A DNA stretch of 50,631 bases from DAORIO01 sp964384645 (GCA_964384645.1 CAYLKL010000006.1:1-50631), one strand, 5' to 3'; positions 42,658 to 50,547 are shown, counted from the first letter of the stretch. Notes: generated from the sequence alone by a model not told the origin. Numbers and translations: made by a program.

Positions 42658-43257
42658 TTACTTTACTTGGTTTAACCAATAAGTTCTTAAATCTATATCG
42701 AACTGATAAATTTCATCACTCGTTGGAGTAACTCCCGCCTTCGGATCCTTTGCTGAAAATTCAATCTGTCGAACGTCTACAATTCTAAGACTCTTTTCTA
42801 TTCTTGAAAGAAACGTCACGAACTCTGGGTATCTTCCTGTAATTGTAAAATTCATATCAAAAACTCCGTAGTCTTTTGTTTGTCTATTCAAGGCTTCCTG
42901 ACTTGTCGCTGTTTGACCTCCTGATGTTTTCTGAGAATTTGAGTCATAAGTTACATTTTTTATTGAAATACCTAAATCTTTTGCCACGTTTTGCACTGCC
43001 AAAATCAGTCTTACATTATTAACATTATCTGGTAGGAATTTTTCCAATCTTTCAATATCCCCTGTTTCAATAGAATTATAATCTAGAATTAATTTATCGT
43101 GTTTTTCTTTGTAGAGTTTAATATTTTCCAAAACAGAACTAAGGTGGTCAACTTCAGCGCTATTTTTTTCTATTTCTTTTATGTTGCCATTAGTAACCAA
43201 GAAAAACAGCGCAACTGCGATGGCTATGATTATTAAAGCTGAAATTTGTCTAAACAT
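42658..43257 (-). CDS. pilO: Pilus alignment protein PilO
   Basis: 199 residues. An N-terminal span (about 5-24), a coiled coil (about 27-65: IKEIEKNSAEVDHLSSVLENIK) and a ferredoxin-like domain (FDMNFTITGRYPEFVTFLSRIEKSLRIVDVRQI), the PilO hallmark. It links the platform and PilN. Confidence 0.85.
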   Translation of the reverse strand: MFRQISALIIIAIAVALFFLVTNGNIKEIEKNSAEVDHLSSVLENIKLYKEKHDKLILDYNSIETGDIERLEKFLPDNVNNVRLILAVQNVAKDLGISIKNVTYDSNSQKTSGGQTATSQEALNRQTKDYGVFDMNFTITGRYPEFVTFLSRIEKSLRIVDVRQIEFSAKDPKAGVTPTSDEIYQFDIDLRTYWLNQVK

Positions 43258-43260
43258 AAA

Positions 43261-43887
43261 TTAATTTATTAAATCAAAACCTTGAGATTGGCTATTAAAA
43301 AGACTTTCGTAAGAAACAAGAGCTGGATTTACAACAAAAGTTAAATCAAAAGAAATAGTTCCTCTGATTTCATCCAAGGTCATATTTGAAAAAATTGGAT
43401 TGATTATATATTCATTTTTTGCCAACTCTTCTGCTTGTTGAGCAATCGCATCATAATTCTTTGCACGACCAGCCATACTAACTGTAACTGTTTTACTTTT
43501 ACCTGTTGGGTCAGCTATAGAATACGCAAATTTGTTAAAACTTATAGTTTTCAAAGTTCTCTGTTGCAATACTTCAAATATCTTAGAAACTGCAATGTGT
43601 GAATTTAAGATCTCTTCAGAAGATTTTAATCTTTTTTCTAATTCTTTTATATCGTAAATAGTATCTTGCTCAAGCTGATCTTTCACAGAAGCTATTTGAG
43701 AATTCATTGAAGAAATTCTTCCTTCTAGTGTCTTGTTCCAAAGAAATGATCCTCCGGCTATCAAAATAGAAACCACAAATAAAAACCAAGCTATTAAATT
43801 TAAACCCGAAACACTTCGTGGTGCACGATTAGCAACAGGAGCTAAAGATTGTTTTGGTATAAAAGATGTTTGATTAATATTTTCCAT
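43261..43887 (-). CDS. pilN: PilN-like pilus protein
   Basis: 208 residues. A cytosolic N-terminus, a membrane segment at about 30-50, a coiled coil (about 53-95), then an alpha-beta domain. Position between pilM and pilO and the layout fit PilN. The INLLP motif that binds PilM is not seen; the N-terminus is NINQTSFIPKQ instead, so the name is by context. Confidence 0.7.
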   Translation of the reverse strand: MENINQTSFIPKQSLAPVANRAPRSVSGLNLIAWFLFVVSILIAGGSFLWNKTLEGRISSMNSQIASVKDQLEQDTIYDIKELEKRLKSSEEILNSHIAVSKIFEVLQQRTLKTISFNKFAYSIADPTGKSKTVTVSMAGRAKNYDAIAQQAEELAKNEYIINPIFSNMTLDEIRGTISFDLTFVVNPALVSYESLFNSQSQGFDLIN

Positions 43888-43952
43888 TTAGTTTTTTCGC
43901 TACAATTATTTTATCACGATAAAAAAAACTTGTACGGGTTTTATCCACAGAA

Positions 43953-45062
43953 TTACTCTAAAGCTCTAAGTGCCAGTCCAACAGCAATAGAAAATTCAGG
44001 ACCACCAGCTCTCAAGACGTCTTCCAAAAATGCAGGTGATTCAACTTTTGAAAAAGGATCCGCAAAAACAACTTCACTTTGAAACTGAGATACAGCGTAA
44101 TCCATAAGTCCTGGTAGAAGCGCTCCTCCTCCTGAAAACATTACTTTTGTAACAGCTCGATTGTATTTTCTTTCAAATTGCAAAACAGTATTTGATATTT
44201 CAGAAAATATATTATCGACAAAAAGTCTACAAGCGTCAGCTATTGCAACATCTGGACCGATCAATCCATTTTCTCTTTTTTTAACCTCAGCCTGATCGTA
44301 AGTTATACTCATTCCTTTTGAAATAGAAGAAGTTAGATCGTTCATTCCTCGGTTTACCATATGAAAATTTCTAACTACACCCATCTCTATAATTGAAAGT
44401 TTTGTTTTTGACGCACCCATATCGACAAAAACCATCGGAGCAATGTCTCTACCTAAACTCGAACGAATAGCTGAGAAAGTTTCAATTTCATAAAATTTTG
44501 CAGTTGTATCTACTCTCTTTAAAACATCCTTATATCTATTTAAGATATCGTTATGAATAGCCGCAACCAAAACTTCAGATTTTGAACTTTCTTCACCTCC
44601 ATAAACATTAAAAGATTCGTCTCTTTTTGGTATAGCCCAATAATCTAAAGCGACTTCATTTATTGGAACTGGAACATACTTTCGCGCTTCTGTTGGTACA
44701 ACATTTGGATACTGAGATTCAGAAACAGAAGCTGGTAATTCAATAACAAAAAGTAGACTAGCTGAAGATGGAATAGAAAAAGCTGTAACTTTTGAAGTTG
44801 TATTTGTTTCTCGAAGTGCATCAGTAAGGGCTGTTGAGATTTTATCAGCAGGAAGATTTGTGACTCGCCCAACTTCAGTATCTGCATAGGGACCAAGGGA
44901 CAAAGAACCGTAAGTTTCAAGAATCGCCTTTGATCCTTTTTTCTTTAGCTGAACAATCTTTATTGCAGATGTTCCAATATCAACCCCAATAGCGCTTTCC
45001 ACCTTAGAAGAGGTAAAAGCCGCCAAGCCTGTGCTAAATATTTTCTTAAACGGATTATCCAT
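43953..45062 (-). CDS. pilM: Pilus assembly ATPase-like protein PilM
   Basis: 369 residues, actin/FtsA fold. IGVDIGTSAIKIVQLKKKG is the phosphate-1 motif, VFVDMGASKTKLSIIE phosphate-2, and VMFSGGGALLPGL the adenosine motif. It is the cytosolic ring that binds PilN. First gene of the pilus cluster, transcribed divergently from comF. Confidence 0.93.
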   Translation of the reverse strand: MDNPFKKIFSTGLAAFTSSKVESAIGVDIGTSAIKIVQLKKKGSKAILETYGSLSLGPYADTEVGRVTNLPADKISTALTDALRETNTTSKVTAFSIPSSASLLFVIELPASVSESQYPNVVPTEARKYVPVPINEVALDYWAIPKRDESFNVYGGEESSKSEVLVAAIHNDILNRYKDVLKRVDTTAKFYEIETFSAIRSSLGRDIAPMVFVDMGASKTKLSIIEMGVVRNFHMVNRGMNDLTSSISKGMSITYDQAEVKKRENGLIGPDVAIADACRLFVDNIFSEISNTVLQFERKYNRAVTKVMFSGGGALLPGLMDYAVSQFQSEVVFADPFSKVESPAFLEDVLRAGGPEFSIAVGLALRALE

Positions 45063-45075
45063 AATTACTCTAAAA

Positions 45076-45084
45076 AGTATATCA
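45076..45084 (-). promoter_or_regulatory. Extended -10 promoter of the pilus cluster
   Basis: TGATATACT on minus; the leader to the pilM ATG is about 6-7 bases. It overlaps the comF -10 element on the other strand. Confidence 0.55.
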
Positions 45085-45085
45085 T
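45080..45085 (+). promoter_or_regulatory. comF -10 element, leaderless
   Basis: TATCAT, 7 bases before the ATG at 45093. It shares bases with the divergent pilM promoter, so RNA polymerase may bind only one at a time. Confidence 0.45.
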
Positions 45086-45092
45086 AGTAATA

Positions 45093-45710
45093 ATGAAAAT
45101 GATTAGTGAAATACTATTGTTTTTTGAAGAACTACTCTTCCCCAAAAACTGCGGAGGTTGCAATAAAAGTGGCGAAATATTGTGCACAAAATGCATACTG
45201 ACCCTAGAAAAAAACCCAGATAATTTCGACAAAAATACAAACTCTGCCTTTGATTATAGAAGTGGAGTTCTTAAAAAATTAATCTGGAATATTAAATACA
45301 AAAACAACAAAAGATTGGCTGAGGCTTTAGGCGAGCAATTGGCTTTATATGTTCAAGAAGAGCTTGATTCTCTAAAAAAACTATACGGTGGTGAATTTAT
45401 AGTAATCTGTGTGCCAAACAGAAAAAAAGGTTTTCGGGTTTTTAATCATGCTTATATTTTTGCAAAAGAAGTTTCAACAAAAAACAATTTAGAAATAATT
45501 GATTGTCTTTACTATACTCGAAAAACAGAAAATCAGGCTCGTCTTAAAAATAAAAAAATGCGCGAAAAAAATATCGAGAACAGTATGGCTGTTAAGGAAA
45601 AATATTCTATAAAAATTTCTGGTAAAAATATTATTTTAATTGATGACATCATAACAACAGGTGCCACCATAAAAGAAGCCCGCCGTGGTTTTAGCCCGGG
45701 GGGGCCGTAA
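45093..45710 (+). CDS. comF: ComF-family phosphoribosyltransferase, C-terminus damaged by an assembly gap
   Basis: About 195 reliable residues. N-terminal zinc finger (CGGCNKSGEILCTKC), linker with YKNNKRLAEALGEQLALY, ICVPNRKKGFRVFNHA, and the PRPP loop ILIDDIITTGATIKEA. ComF assists DNA uptake in competent bacteria, which fits the divergent type IV pilus genes. From about 45690 the sequence is noisy. A second noisy copy beyond the N run suggests a true ending like KKVFAFTLAH. Confidence 0.85.
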   Translation: MKMISEILLFFEELLFPKNCGGCNKSGEILCTKCILTLEKNPDNFDKNTNSAFDYRSGVLKKLIWNIKYKNNKRLAEALGEQLALYVQEELDSLKKLYGGEFIVICVPNRKKGFRVFNHAYIFAKEVSTKNNLEIIDCLYYTRKTENQARLKNKKMREKNIENSMAVKEKYSIKISGKNIILIDDIITTGATIKEARRGFSPGGP

Positions 45711-45748
45711 AAAGTTTTTGGGTTTTCACTGGGCCACGAACTATGATT

Positions 45749-45758
45749 NNNNNNNNNN
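45749..45758. other. Assembly gap (10 N) with low-quality duplicated flanks
   Basis: About 45690-45745 and 45828-45895 are two error-rich versions of one sequence (CCCGGG-rich part, AAAAAGTTTTTG, CACTGG, CAC.AACTA). Homopolymer errors abound. There is no believable gene between 45711 and 45933. Confidence 0.9.
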
Positions 45759-45933
45759 CAAACTGGTTCTAAAAAAATTTTTTTAATTCACCAAAACAAA
45801 ACACCCGGCCCCACAAAAAACCCCCCCCCCGGTGCTTAACCCCGGGCGGGCCCTAAAAAAGTTTTTGCTTTTACACTGGCACACTAACTAGTATATTAGT
45901 AATTAGTAGATTAGATTTAAAATATGTTTCGAA

Positions 45934-46278
45934 TTACACTTCTTTTTTCTTGTCTAATCTATCTAACTTCAATGCTTTGAAACCAAAATAAACGACCATT
46001 GCAATAATCAAAAAATCAATTGCTACAGAAACAAAATCTCCCCAAAGAATTTGTTGTTCTCCCATTTTAATACTTGCGTTTTTAAGTCCATCAGCACTTC
46101 CAATCATGAACCCTATAAGCGGATTAATAATATCTGTCACTAAAGCTGAAACAACTTTTGAAACTGCTCCACCCAAAATAAAACCGATAGCAAGTCCCAC
46201 CACACCCTGTTCTCTAATAAAATCTATAAACCCACCAATATGTTTTTTAGGTGATGCATTTTTTATAATTTCTTCCAT
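45934..46278 (-). CDS. mscL: Large-conductance mechanosensitive channel MscL
   Basis: 114 residues. FIDFIREQGVVGLAIGFILGGAVSKVVSALVTDIINPLIGFM is the TM1 pore helix and the following conserved loop; TM2 at about 80-103; charged C-terminus LDRLDKKKEV. Opens under membrane tension to release solutes. Leaderless promoter. Confidence 0.95.
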   Translation of the reverse strand: MEEIIKNASPKKHIGGFIDFIREQGVVGLAIGFILGGAVSKVVSALVTDIINPLIGFMIGSADGLKNASIKMGEQQILWGDFVSVAIDFLIIAMVVYFGFKALKLDRLDKKKEV

Positions 46279-46284
46279 ACTTAT

Positions 46285-46290
46285 ATTATA
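46285..46290 (-). promoter_or_regulatory. -10 element, leaderless (mscL)
   Basis: TATAAT on minus, 6 bases before the ATG at 46278. Confidence 0.5.
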
Positions 46291-46318
46291 AATTATTCTT
46301 ATAATTTTATAAACTTAC

Positions 46319-48061
46319 TTATTTTCTCTCACCCACCTGCTGTCGCCACATCGCAAAATAAAGTCCCTTTTGTTCTACAAGCTCGTCGTGTGTTCCACTT
46401 TCACTAATTTTACCTTTTTCCAAAACATAAATTTTATCCGCATGCATAATGGTCGAAAGTCTGTGAGCAATCAATATCGTCAAGTGTGCTTTTGCATCAG
46501 ATAGATCACGAACCGTCTTTGTGATTTCCTCTTCGGTAATAGAGTCAAGTGACGATGTCGCTTCGTCAAAAACCAAAATAGCTGGCTTTCGAAGCAATGC
46601 GCGTGCTATAGAAAGACGTTGTTTTTCACCACCAGAAATTTTCATTCCACCTTCACCTATTACAGTATCGAGCCCCATGCCACCTCGCTCAAGAAGATTT
46701 TGACATTGTGCTTTGGTTAGCGCATCGAGACATTCTGCATCAGTTGCCAGGGGATTTACGAACAACAAATTCTCCCGTATGGTTCCAGAAAAAAGTTGTG
46801 TGTCTTGTGTCACAAAACCAATCTGCTTTCGAAGTTCTTCTTTATTTATATCAGTGTGCTGTATTCCGTTATATAGAATATTTCCCTCAGTCGGAACATA
46901 AAGCCCAACCAAAAGCTTCACAAGAGATGTTTTACCAGATCCAGACGGACCAACGAATGCAATCGTCTCCCCGCCTGTCAATTTATAATTTATATTCTGT
47001 AGTGCTTTTATAGTTCCTGCTTTATAAGCAAAAGATACGTCATTAAATTCTAGTGTTTCAATCGTTCCGATAGATTTCGGAGATGTAGGATTTGGTTCGA
47101 CAGGGGTATTCATGAGAGTCGTATAGTTAGCAAGCGATGCTTCTGCTTGTCGATATGTCGCTGTAAACATTGTGAATTGCGTAAGCGGAAAGAATAACCA
47201 AAATGAATAAATATTTAGAGATAGATACTGACCAAATGTTATTTTTTCGATGAATATTAAATAGAACAAAAACAAATACAAAAATGCGCGTATTGCATTT
47301 GTCACAGTACCTTGAACAAAATCAAGAACTCGTAAATATCGAAGTTTCTTTAGTTCGAGTTTTAAAATCTTTTCTGTTGTAGAGTTTAGTCTGTCGATTT
47401 CCTGACGAGTAAGGCCAAGAGATTTTACAAGTTCAATATTTCGCAAAGATTCAGTTGTGGCTCCAGCGAGTGCTGTAGTTTCAGCAACGATTACAGTTTG
47501 GATAGTCTTGATACGTTTTGAAAAAACAAAAGTAATACTTCCGATTATAAGTATCATCGCAGCGAAAAATACTGTGATCACCCAATAAACCATGGCTGAA
47601 TAAATCAACACAAACAAAAGAACAATTGTCGAAGCAAATACAACGTTGATTGTATCTTGAATAAGTTTCTCTGTATCTTGACGTGCTTTTTGGAGTTTCC
47701 CCAATGTCTCACCGCTTCGTTCGTCTTCAAAAACCACATAAGGTAATTCCAAAGAATGCTCCACCCCTTCTCGATACATGTCCGCACCTGAACGCTGACT
47801 GACCGTATTTAAATAATAGTCTTGAAAGTTTTTAGCAATACGGGAAACTAATGCCGTACCGACAAACGCAAGAAGAAGCATTATTGTGCCACGGAAAAAT
47901 TCTGCTCGACTAATCTCACTATAGCGCAATGCATAGCCGTCGATAATTTTTTGGAAAATAAGCGGTTCAAGCAATGCAAAAACCTGATTAATAGTCGCAA
48001 GGATTAGTATGACGACACAGAGCTTCCAATATTTTTTTAAATATGATTTTAATATACTCAT
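46319..48061 (-). CDS. ABC exporter, fused permease and ATPase
   Basis: 580 residues from the ATG at 48061 (MSILKSYLKKYWK). Six-helix exporter membrane domain (about 10-310), then the ATPase: Walker A GPSGSGKTS, Q-loop FVTQDTQLFSG, signature ISGGEKQRLSIARALL, Walker B ILVFDEATSSLD and switch His in AHRLST. MsbA/multidrug type; substrate unknown; works as a dimer. It starts one base after the DinB gene stop, so the two are coupled. Confidence 0.93.
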   Translation of the reverse strand: MSILKSYLKKYWKLCVVILILATINQVFALLEPLIFQKIIDGYALRYSEISRAEFFRGTIMLLLAFVGTALVSRIAKNFQDYYLNTVSQRSGADMYREGVEHSLELPYVVFEDERSGETLGKLQKARQDTEKLIQDTINVVFASTIVLLFVLIYSAMVYWVITVFFAAMILIIGSITFVFSKRIKTIQTVIVAETTALAGATTESLRNIELVKSLGLTRQEIDRLNSTTEKILKLELKKLRYLRVLDFVQGTVTNAIRAFLYLFLFYLIFIEKITFGQYLSLNIYSFWLFFPLTQFTMFTATYRQAEASLANYTTLMNTPVEPNPTSPKSIGTIETLEFNDVSFAYKAGTIKALQNINYKLTGGETIAFVGPSGSGKTSLVKLLVGLYVPTEGNILYNGIQHTDINKEELRKQIGFVTQDTQLFSGTIRENLLFVNPLATDAECLDALTKAQCQNLLERGGMGLDTVIGEGGMKISGGEKQRLSIARALLRKPAILVFDEATSSLDSITEEEITKTVRDLSDAKAHLTILIAHRLSTIMHADKIYVLEKGKISESGTHDELVEQKGLYFAMWRQQVGERK

Positions 48062-48062
48062 A

Positions 48063-48566
48063 CTATTTACTTTCTGTTTGTGGCATATCAAATCCACCCC
48101 AAAGATTTGATGTTCCGAGATTTGTATTACCAGATGCTTTTATATAAAGGAAAAGTTGCGTCTTATAAGCACCTAGCCATTTAAGCATTGACTCAACAAG
48201 GTAAACTCCCTTTGTCTTTTCTCCTTGGTTATAAAGATTTATAACAACAGACAAATCTTCGTCAGTCACATTTTCTAATGCTTTTTTAAATTCAATTTCT
48301 TCTTGATCCAAAATGCTCGCAAAATTTTGTATTGTTGTTTCTTTTGATTTTTCATGAAGAGGCATATACAAAGATGAATCATTAGCAAGAATTACTTTTG
48401 TTGTTGCTGAAAAAACATATGACAAATATTGAACAAGCTCGAGTGTGGTGCGTTGCCCTTCTGTTGGCTTGTAACCTTCTGTGTCAGCTGGAATTTTTTC
48501 TACCAAGTGTTTTAGGATTCTAAATTCATTACTAACTGCGTCGATAAGATTTTGTTTTGTATACAT
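48063..48566 (-). CDS. DinB-like four-helix protein
   Basis: 167 residues. FRILKHLVEKIPADTEGYKPTEGQRTTLELVQYLSYVF and the later helices fit the DinB/YfiT superfamily (metal-dependent bundle used with small thiols). The metal His triad is not clear: the usual His after LVQYL is replaced by Ser (SYVF), so activity is doubtful. Coupled to the ABC exporter. Confidence 0.75.
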   Translation of the reverse strand: MYTKQNLIDAVSNEFRILKHLVEKIPADTEGYKPTEGQRTTLELVQYLSYVFSATTKVILANDSSLYMPLHEKSKETTIQNFASILDQEEIEFKKALENVTDEDLSVVINLYNQGEKTKGVYLVESMLKWLGAYKTQLFLYIKASGNTNLGTSNLWGGFDMPQTESK

Positions 48567-48599
48567 ATGTTTTTTGGATTAATTTTAATTAGATGAGGT

Positions 48600-48608
48600 A
48601 GTATAACA
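48600..48608 (-). promoter_or_regulatory. Extended -10 promoter (DinB and ABC exporter)
   Basis: TGTTATACT on minus; the leader to the ATG at 48566 is about 27 bases. Confidence 0.5.
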
Positions 48609-48649
48609 TACACCTAAAGAATTGCCCTTCGTTACGATTTTCCAAAAAA

Positions 48650-49012
48650 CTAAACATTTGGTGTCGCCTCGTGAAAAAACATTTGCCAACCATTATCTGT
48701 TTTTCTCCAATGCGAGCATCTCTTCGAAACAACTTTATCTTTGCAATCTATTATCTTTTCCGTCTTATATGTGGCAATAGCGATATCGTCCGATGGATTT
48801 ATAACATTAAAATCAGTCACATTATATTCAACTTTTTCGATAGTCTTCGGGAGTCTTTCAAGAATGTCTGCCTTTGTGTATTTTTTTCCAGAACTTCCGA
48901 ATTCGATAAAATCATCAGTAAGTAAATTATCGAGAGCTTCCCTTGAAGATCTTACTTCCGGTTTTAATAATGAAAGCTCGAGGTCTTTTATTGTGTTAGA
49001 TATATTTTCCAT
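48650..49012 (-). CDS. DUF4440 (NTF2-like) protein
   Basis: 120 residues from the ATG at 49012 (MENISNTIKDLE). LLTDDFIEFGSSGKKYTKADILERL and the closing strands SHWRKTDNGWQMFFHEAT mark the SnoaL/DUF4440 cone fold. Small-molecule binding or isomerase-like; substrate unknown. The start at 49027 (MLKNL) is possible. Confidence 0.85.
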   Translation of the reverse strand: MENISNTIKDLELSLLKPEVRSSREALDNLLTDDFIEFGSSGKKYTKADILERLPKTIEKVEYNVTDFNVINPSDDIAIATYKTEKIIDCKDKVVSKRCSHWRKTDNGWQMFFHEATPNV

Positions 49013-49039
49013 AAGATTTTTTAACAAGAAACAATCAAA

Positions 49040-49720
49040 TTAGGATTTACTTTTTTCCACAAACTCTTTAAATTTTTGTAAGTCGTTTTTAGCACCAAGG
49101 ATGTGTACCTGTTCAGTATTAGGAACAACTATCTCTTTTAAACGTATGCTCATTTGAAAAATTTCTTTATCACTATCTACATAGACTACAGGGAAACCTT
49201 TTTCATCCTTTGGACCTTTATATTCAATGAAGTAGTCATTAATTTTTTCTAATAATTCCCTATCTATTCCTTCATAATTTAAAATGGAATCATTTTCAAT
49301 ATAATCACTTATTTTTTTGTCGTAAGGTATTGTTGAACAATGGTACCATTCTTCATATCTTTGATTGGTAATCAGAGGGTTTTTTATATTTAAAATAATA
49401 GACAAAAGATATTTATCTTGTGCATATTTTTTTGCCCAACTAAAATCTGTTGTTGTATATACCCCGTTTCCATAATTTCTTCCGCTCAAACCCCTTCTTT
49501 CTAGATCAAAATCATCGAACTTACTTCTTGTTCCATGATATACAATATCCCTAACCTTACTATAAGGAAATATAGTATCTAAATATTCTGAATATTGTTC
49601 TTTGGTGCCAATGCTCTCTAATTCAGGGTTTTGTTCAAACACAAAATCTACACCTTCTTTTAGTTTTGGTTGTTCAATATTGCTTTCTTCTTTTGAAACC
49701 TCTTTAGGGAATTCTTCCAT
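49040..49720 (-). CDS. ADP-ribosyltransferase-like protein (ART-PolyVal type)
   Basis: 226 residues from the ATG at 49720 (MEEFPKEVSKEE). SIGTKEQYSEYLDTIFPYSKVRDIVYHGT, then FDDFDLERRGLSGRNYGNGVYTTTDFSWAKKYA: the His of YHGT, GxGVYTTxD and A.KYA match the ART fold that binds NAD+ through H-Y-E-like residues. A longer frame to 49858 exists, but its first 46 codons cross a tRNA-derived repeat. A -10 at 49728 supports the shorter start. May be an effector or a mobile-element enzyme; not proven. Confidence 0.7.
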   Translation of the reverse strand: MEEFPKEVSKEESNIEQPKLKEGVDFVFEQNPELESIGTKEQYSEYLDTIFPYSKVRDIVYHGTRSKFDDFDLERRGLSGRNYGNGVYTTTDFSWAKKYAQDKYLLSIILNIKNPLITNQRYEEWYHCSTIPYDKKISDYIENDSILNYEGIDRELLEKINDYFIEYKGPKDEKGFPVVYVDSDKEIFQMSIRLKEIVVPNTEQVHILGAKNDLQKFKEFVEKSKS

Positions 49721-49727
49721 GTAAAAT

Positions 49728-49733
49728 TTTATA
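49728..49733 (-). promoter_or_regulatory. -10 element, leaderless (ART-like gene)
   Basis: TATAAA on minus, 7 bases before the ATG at 49720. Confidence 0.4.
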
Positions 49734-49738
49734 AATTT

Positions 49739-49819
49739 GCGGAGAATGTGAGACTGCTTCGCGTTTTGATCCCTACTGGATCTGTACACCTTTTCGATTT
49801 GTTCAGAATAAAATTCTTC
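49739..49819 (-). repeat. tRNA-Ser-ended palindromic element (degenerate partner copy)
   Basis: GCGGAGAATGTGAGA at 49739-49753 repeats exactly the 3' end of tRNA-Ser(ACT) (49899-49913), offset 160. ATTCTTC at 49813-49819 pairs with its GGAGAAT with one mismatch and resembles the tRNA 5' end. The interior is foreign and holds a hairpin GATCC/GGATC (49768-49782) next to a CTTCGCG motif. At 79 bases it is about tRNA size. Confidence 0.5.
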
Positions 49820-49899
49820 ACAAATAACGAAAAGCTTTTCAAATCCCAACACAAGCAAAGCAGTTTACTTGTTCATTCTACGCTTTCGCGAAGCTCTAG

Positions 49900-49986
49900 C
49901 GGAGAATGTGAGATTTGAACTCACGGACAGTTTTACCCGTCGGCGGTTTAGTAAACCGCTGGTTTAAACCACTCACCCAATTCTCC
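49900..49986 (-). tRNA. tRNA-Ser(ACT)
   Basis: Minus strand. Acceptor GGAGAAT/ATTCTCC, D arm with GAGTGGTTTAA, anticodon arm GCGGT-TTACTAA-ACCGC (anticodon ACT), a long variable arm (class II), T arm GTGAG-TTCAAAT-CTCAC, discriminator G. CCA is not encoded. A34 in a Ser tRNA is very unusual for bacteria. A CTACGCTTTCGCGAAGCTCTAG-type palindrome follows its 3' end. Confidence 0.88.
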
Positions 49987-49992
49987 TTGGTT

Positions 49993-50331
49993 TTATTTTA
50001 TGCCTTCTAAAGTTCTATTTAGATGATCGACTGCACAATCATCATATTTTTTAATTAAGTCAAGATATATATCAACTGCTTTTAATAATTCCTCATCATT
50101 AGAATTATTTTCTTTTTGCAGCCTTAATTTTAACAACATCAATTCCTTCTCTGTACGGCCTTGCCAAAATTGAAACGAATTATGGAAATTACTATTCAAC
50201 ATTTCTTTGTCTAATTTCGCAAGTTCGACAATAGAAGGTAAATCTTCATCTTTAAAGTTTCTACTCTTTATGAAATCAAGTATTTCTTTATTTTCCAAAA
50301 TATTACTTAAAGATTCGGGCGCTTTTTCCAT
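49993..50331 (-). CDS. Small hypothetical protein
   Basis: 112 residues from the ATG at 50331 (MEKAPESLSNILENKE). All-helical and charged, with Leu/Lys/Glu repeats (ELMLLKLRLQKENNSNDEELLKAVDIYLDLIKKY), no membrane segment. I recognise no family. Its stop lies 6 bases before the tRNA-Ser(ACT) 5' end, so the tRNA may be cut from its mRNA. The start at 50355 is possible. Confidence 0.55.
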   Translation of the reverse strand: MEKAPESLSNILENKEILDFIKSRNFKDEDLPSIVELAKLDKEMLNSNFHNSFQFWQGRTEKELMLLKLRLQKENNSNDEELLKAVDIYLDLIKKYDDCAVDHLNRTLEGIK

Positions 50332-50339
50332 ACGAATTG

Positions 50340-50348
50340 AATATATCA
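50340..50348 (-). promoter_or_regulatory. Extended -10 element, near-leaderless
   Basis: TGATATATT on minus; TATATT at 50340-50345 ends 8 bases before the ATG at 50331. Confidence 0.4.
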
Positions 50349-50410
50349 CAAACAAAACCTTTTTTCTATTGAGTAGTAAAAATAAAAAAATATGGTATTG
50401 TTTCTATTGT

Positions 50411-50538
50411 TACGGAGACGTGTCTATGCAAATCAAACTGCTTTGATTTTCATCCAATTATTCGCATAGCGAATAAATGGCCGATGCCGAAAGGCAGGCC
50501 ATAGGGAGTGTCCGAGGAGGACGCGAAGACAAGTCTCC
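50411..50538 (+). repeat. tRNA-Ser-ended structured element (degenerate partner copy)
   Basis: TACGGAGACGTGTCT (50411-50425) is an exact copy of the bases at 50545-50559, the start of tRNA-Ser(GCT), offset 134. GGAGACGTGTCT pairs with AGACAAGTCTCC (50527-50538), 11 of 12 positions. Inside this outer stem are four hairpins: 50430-50449 (8 pairs), 50458-50476 (8 pairs), 50477-50502 (6+4 pairs, GAAA tetraloop) and 50508-50524 (6 pairs). The interior is not tRNA. It may be a structured RNA or a mobile palindrome. Confidence 0.6.
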
Positions 50539-50547
50539 ATGAAATAC

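Noticed and set aside
50457..50538. Hammerhead or HDV-like ribozyme in the element before tRNA-Ser(GCT)
   Set aside because: The GTCC-GAGGA-GGAC hairpin recalls a hammerhead stem II, but the flanking CUGAUGA and GAAA core bases are absent, and no HDV pseudoknot was found.
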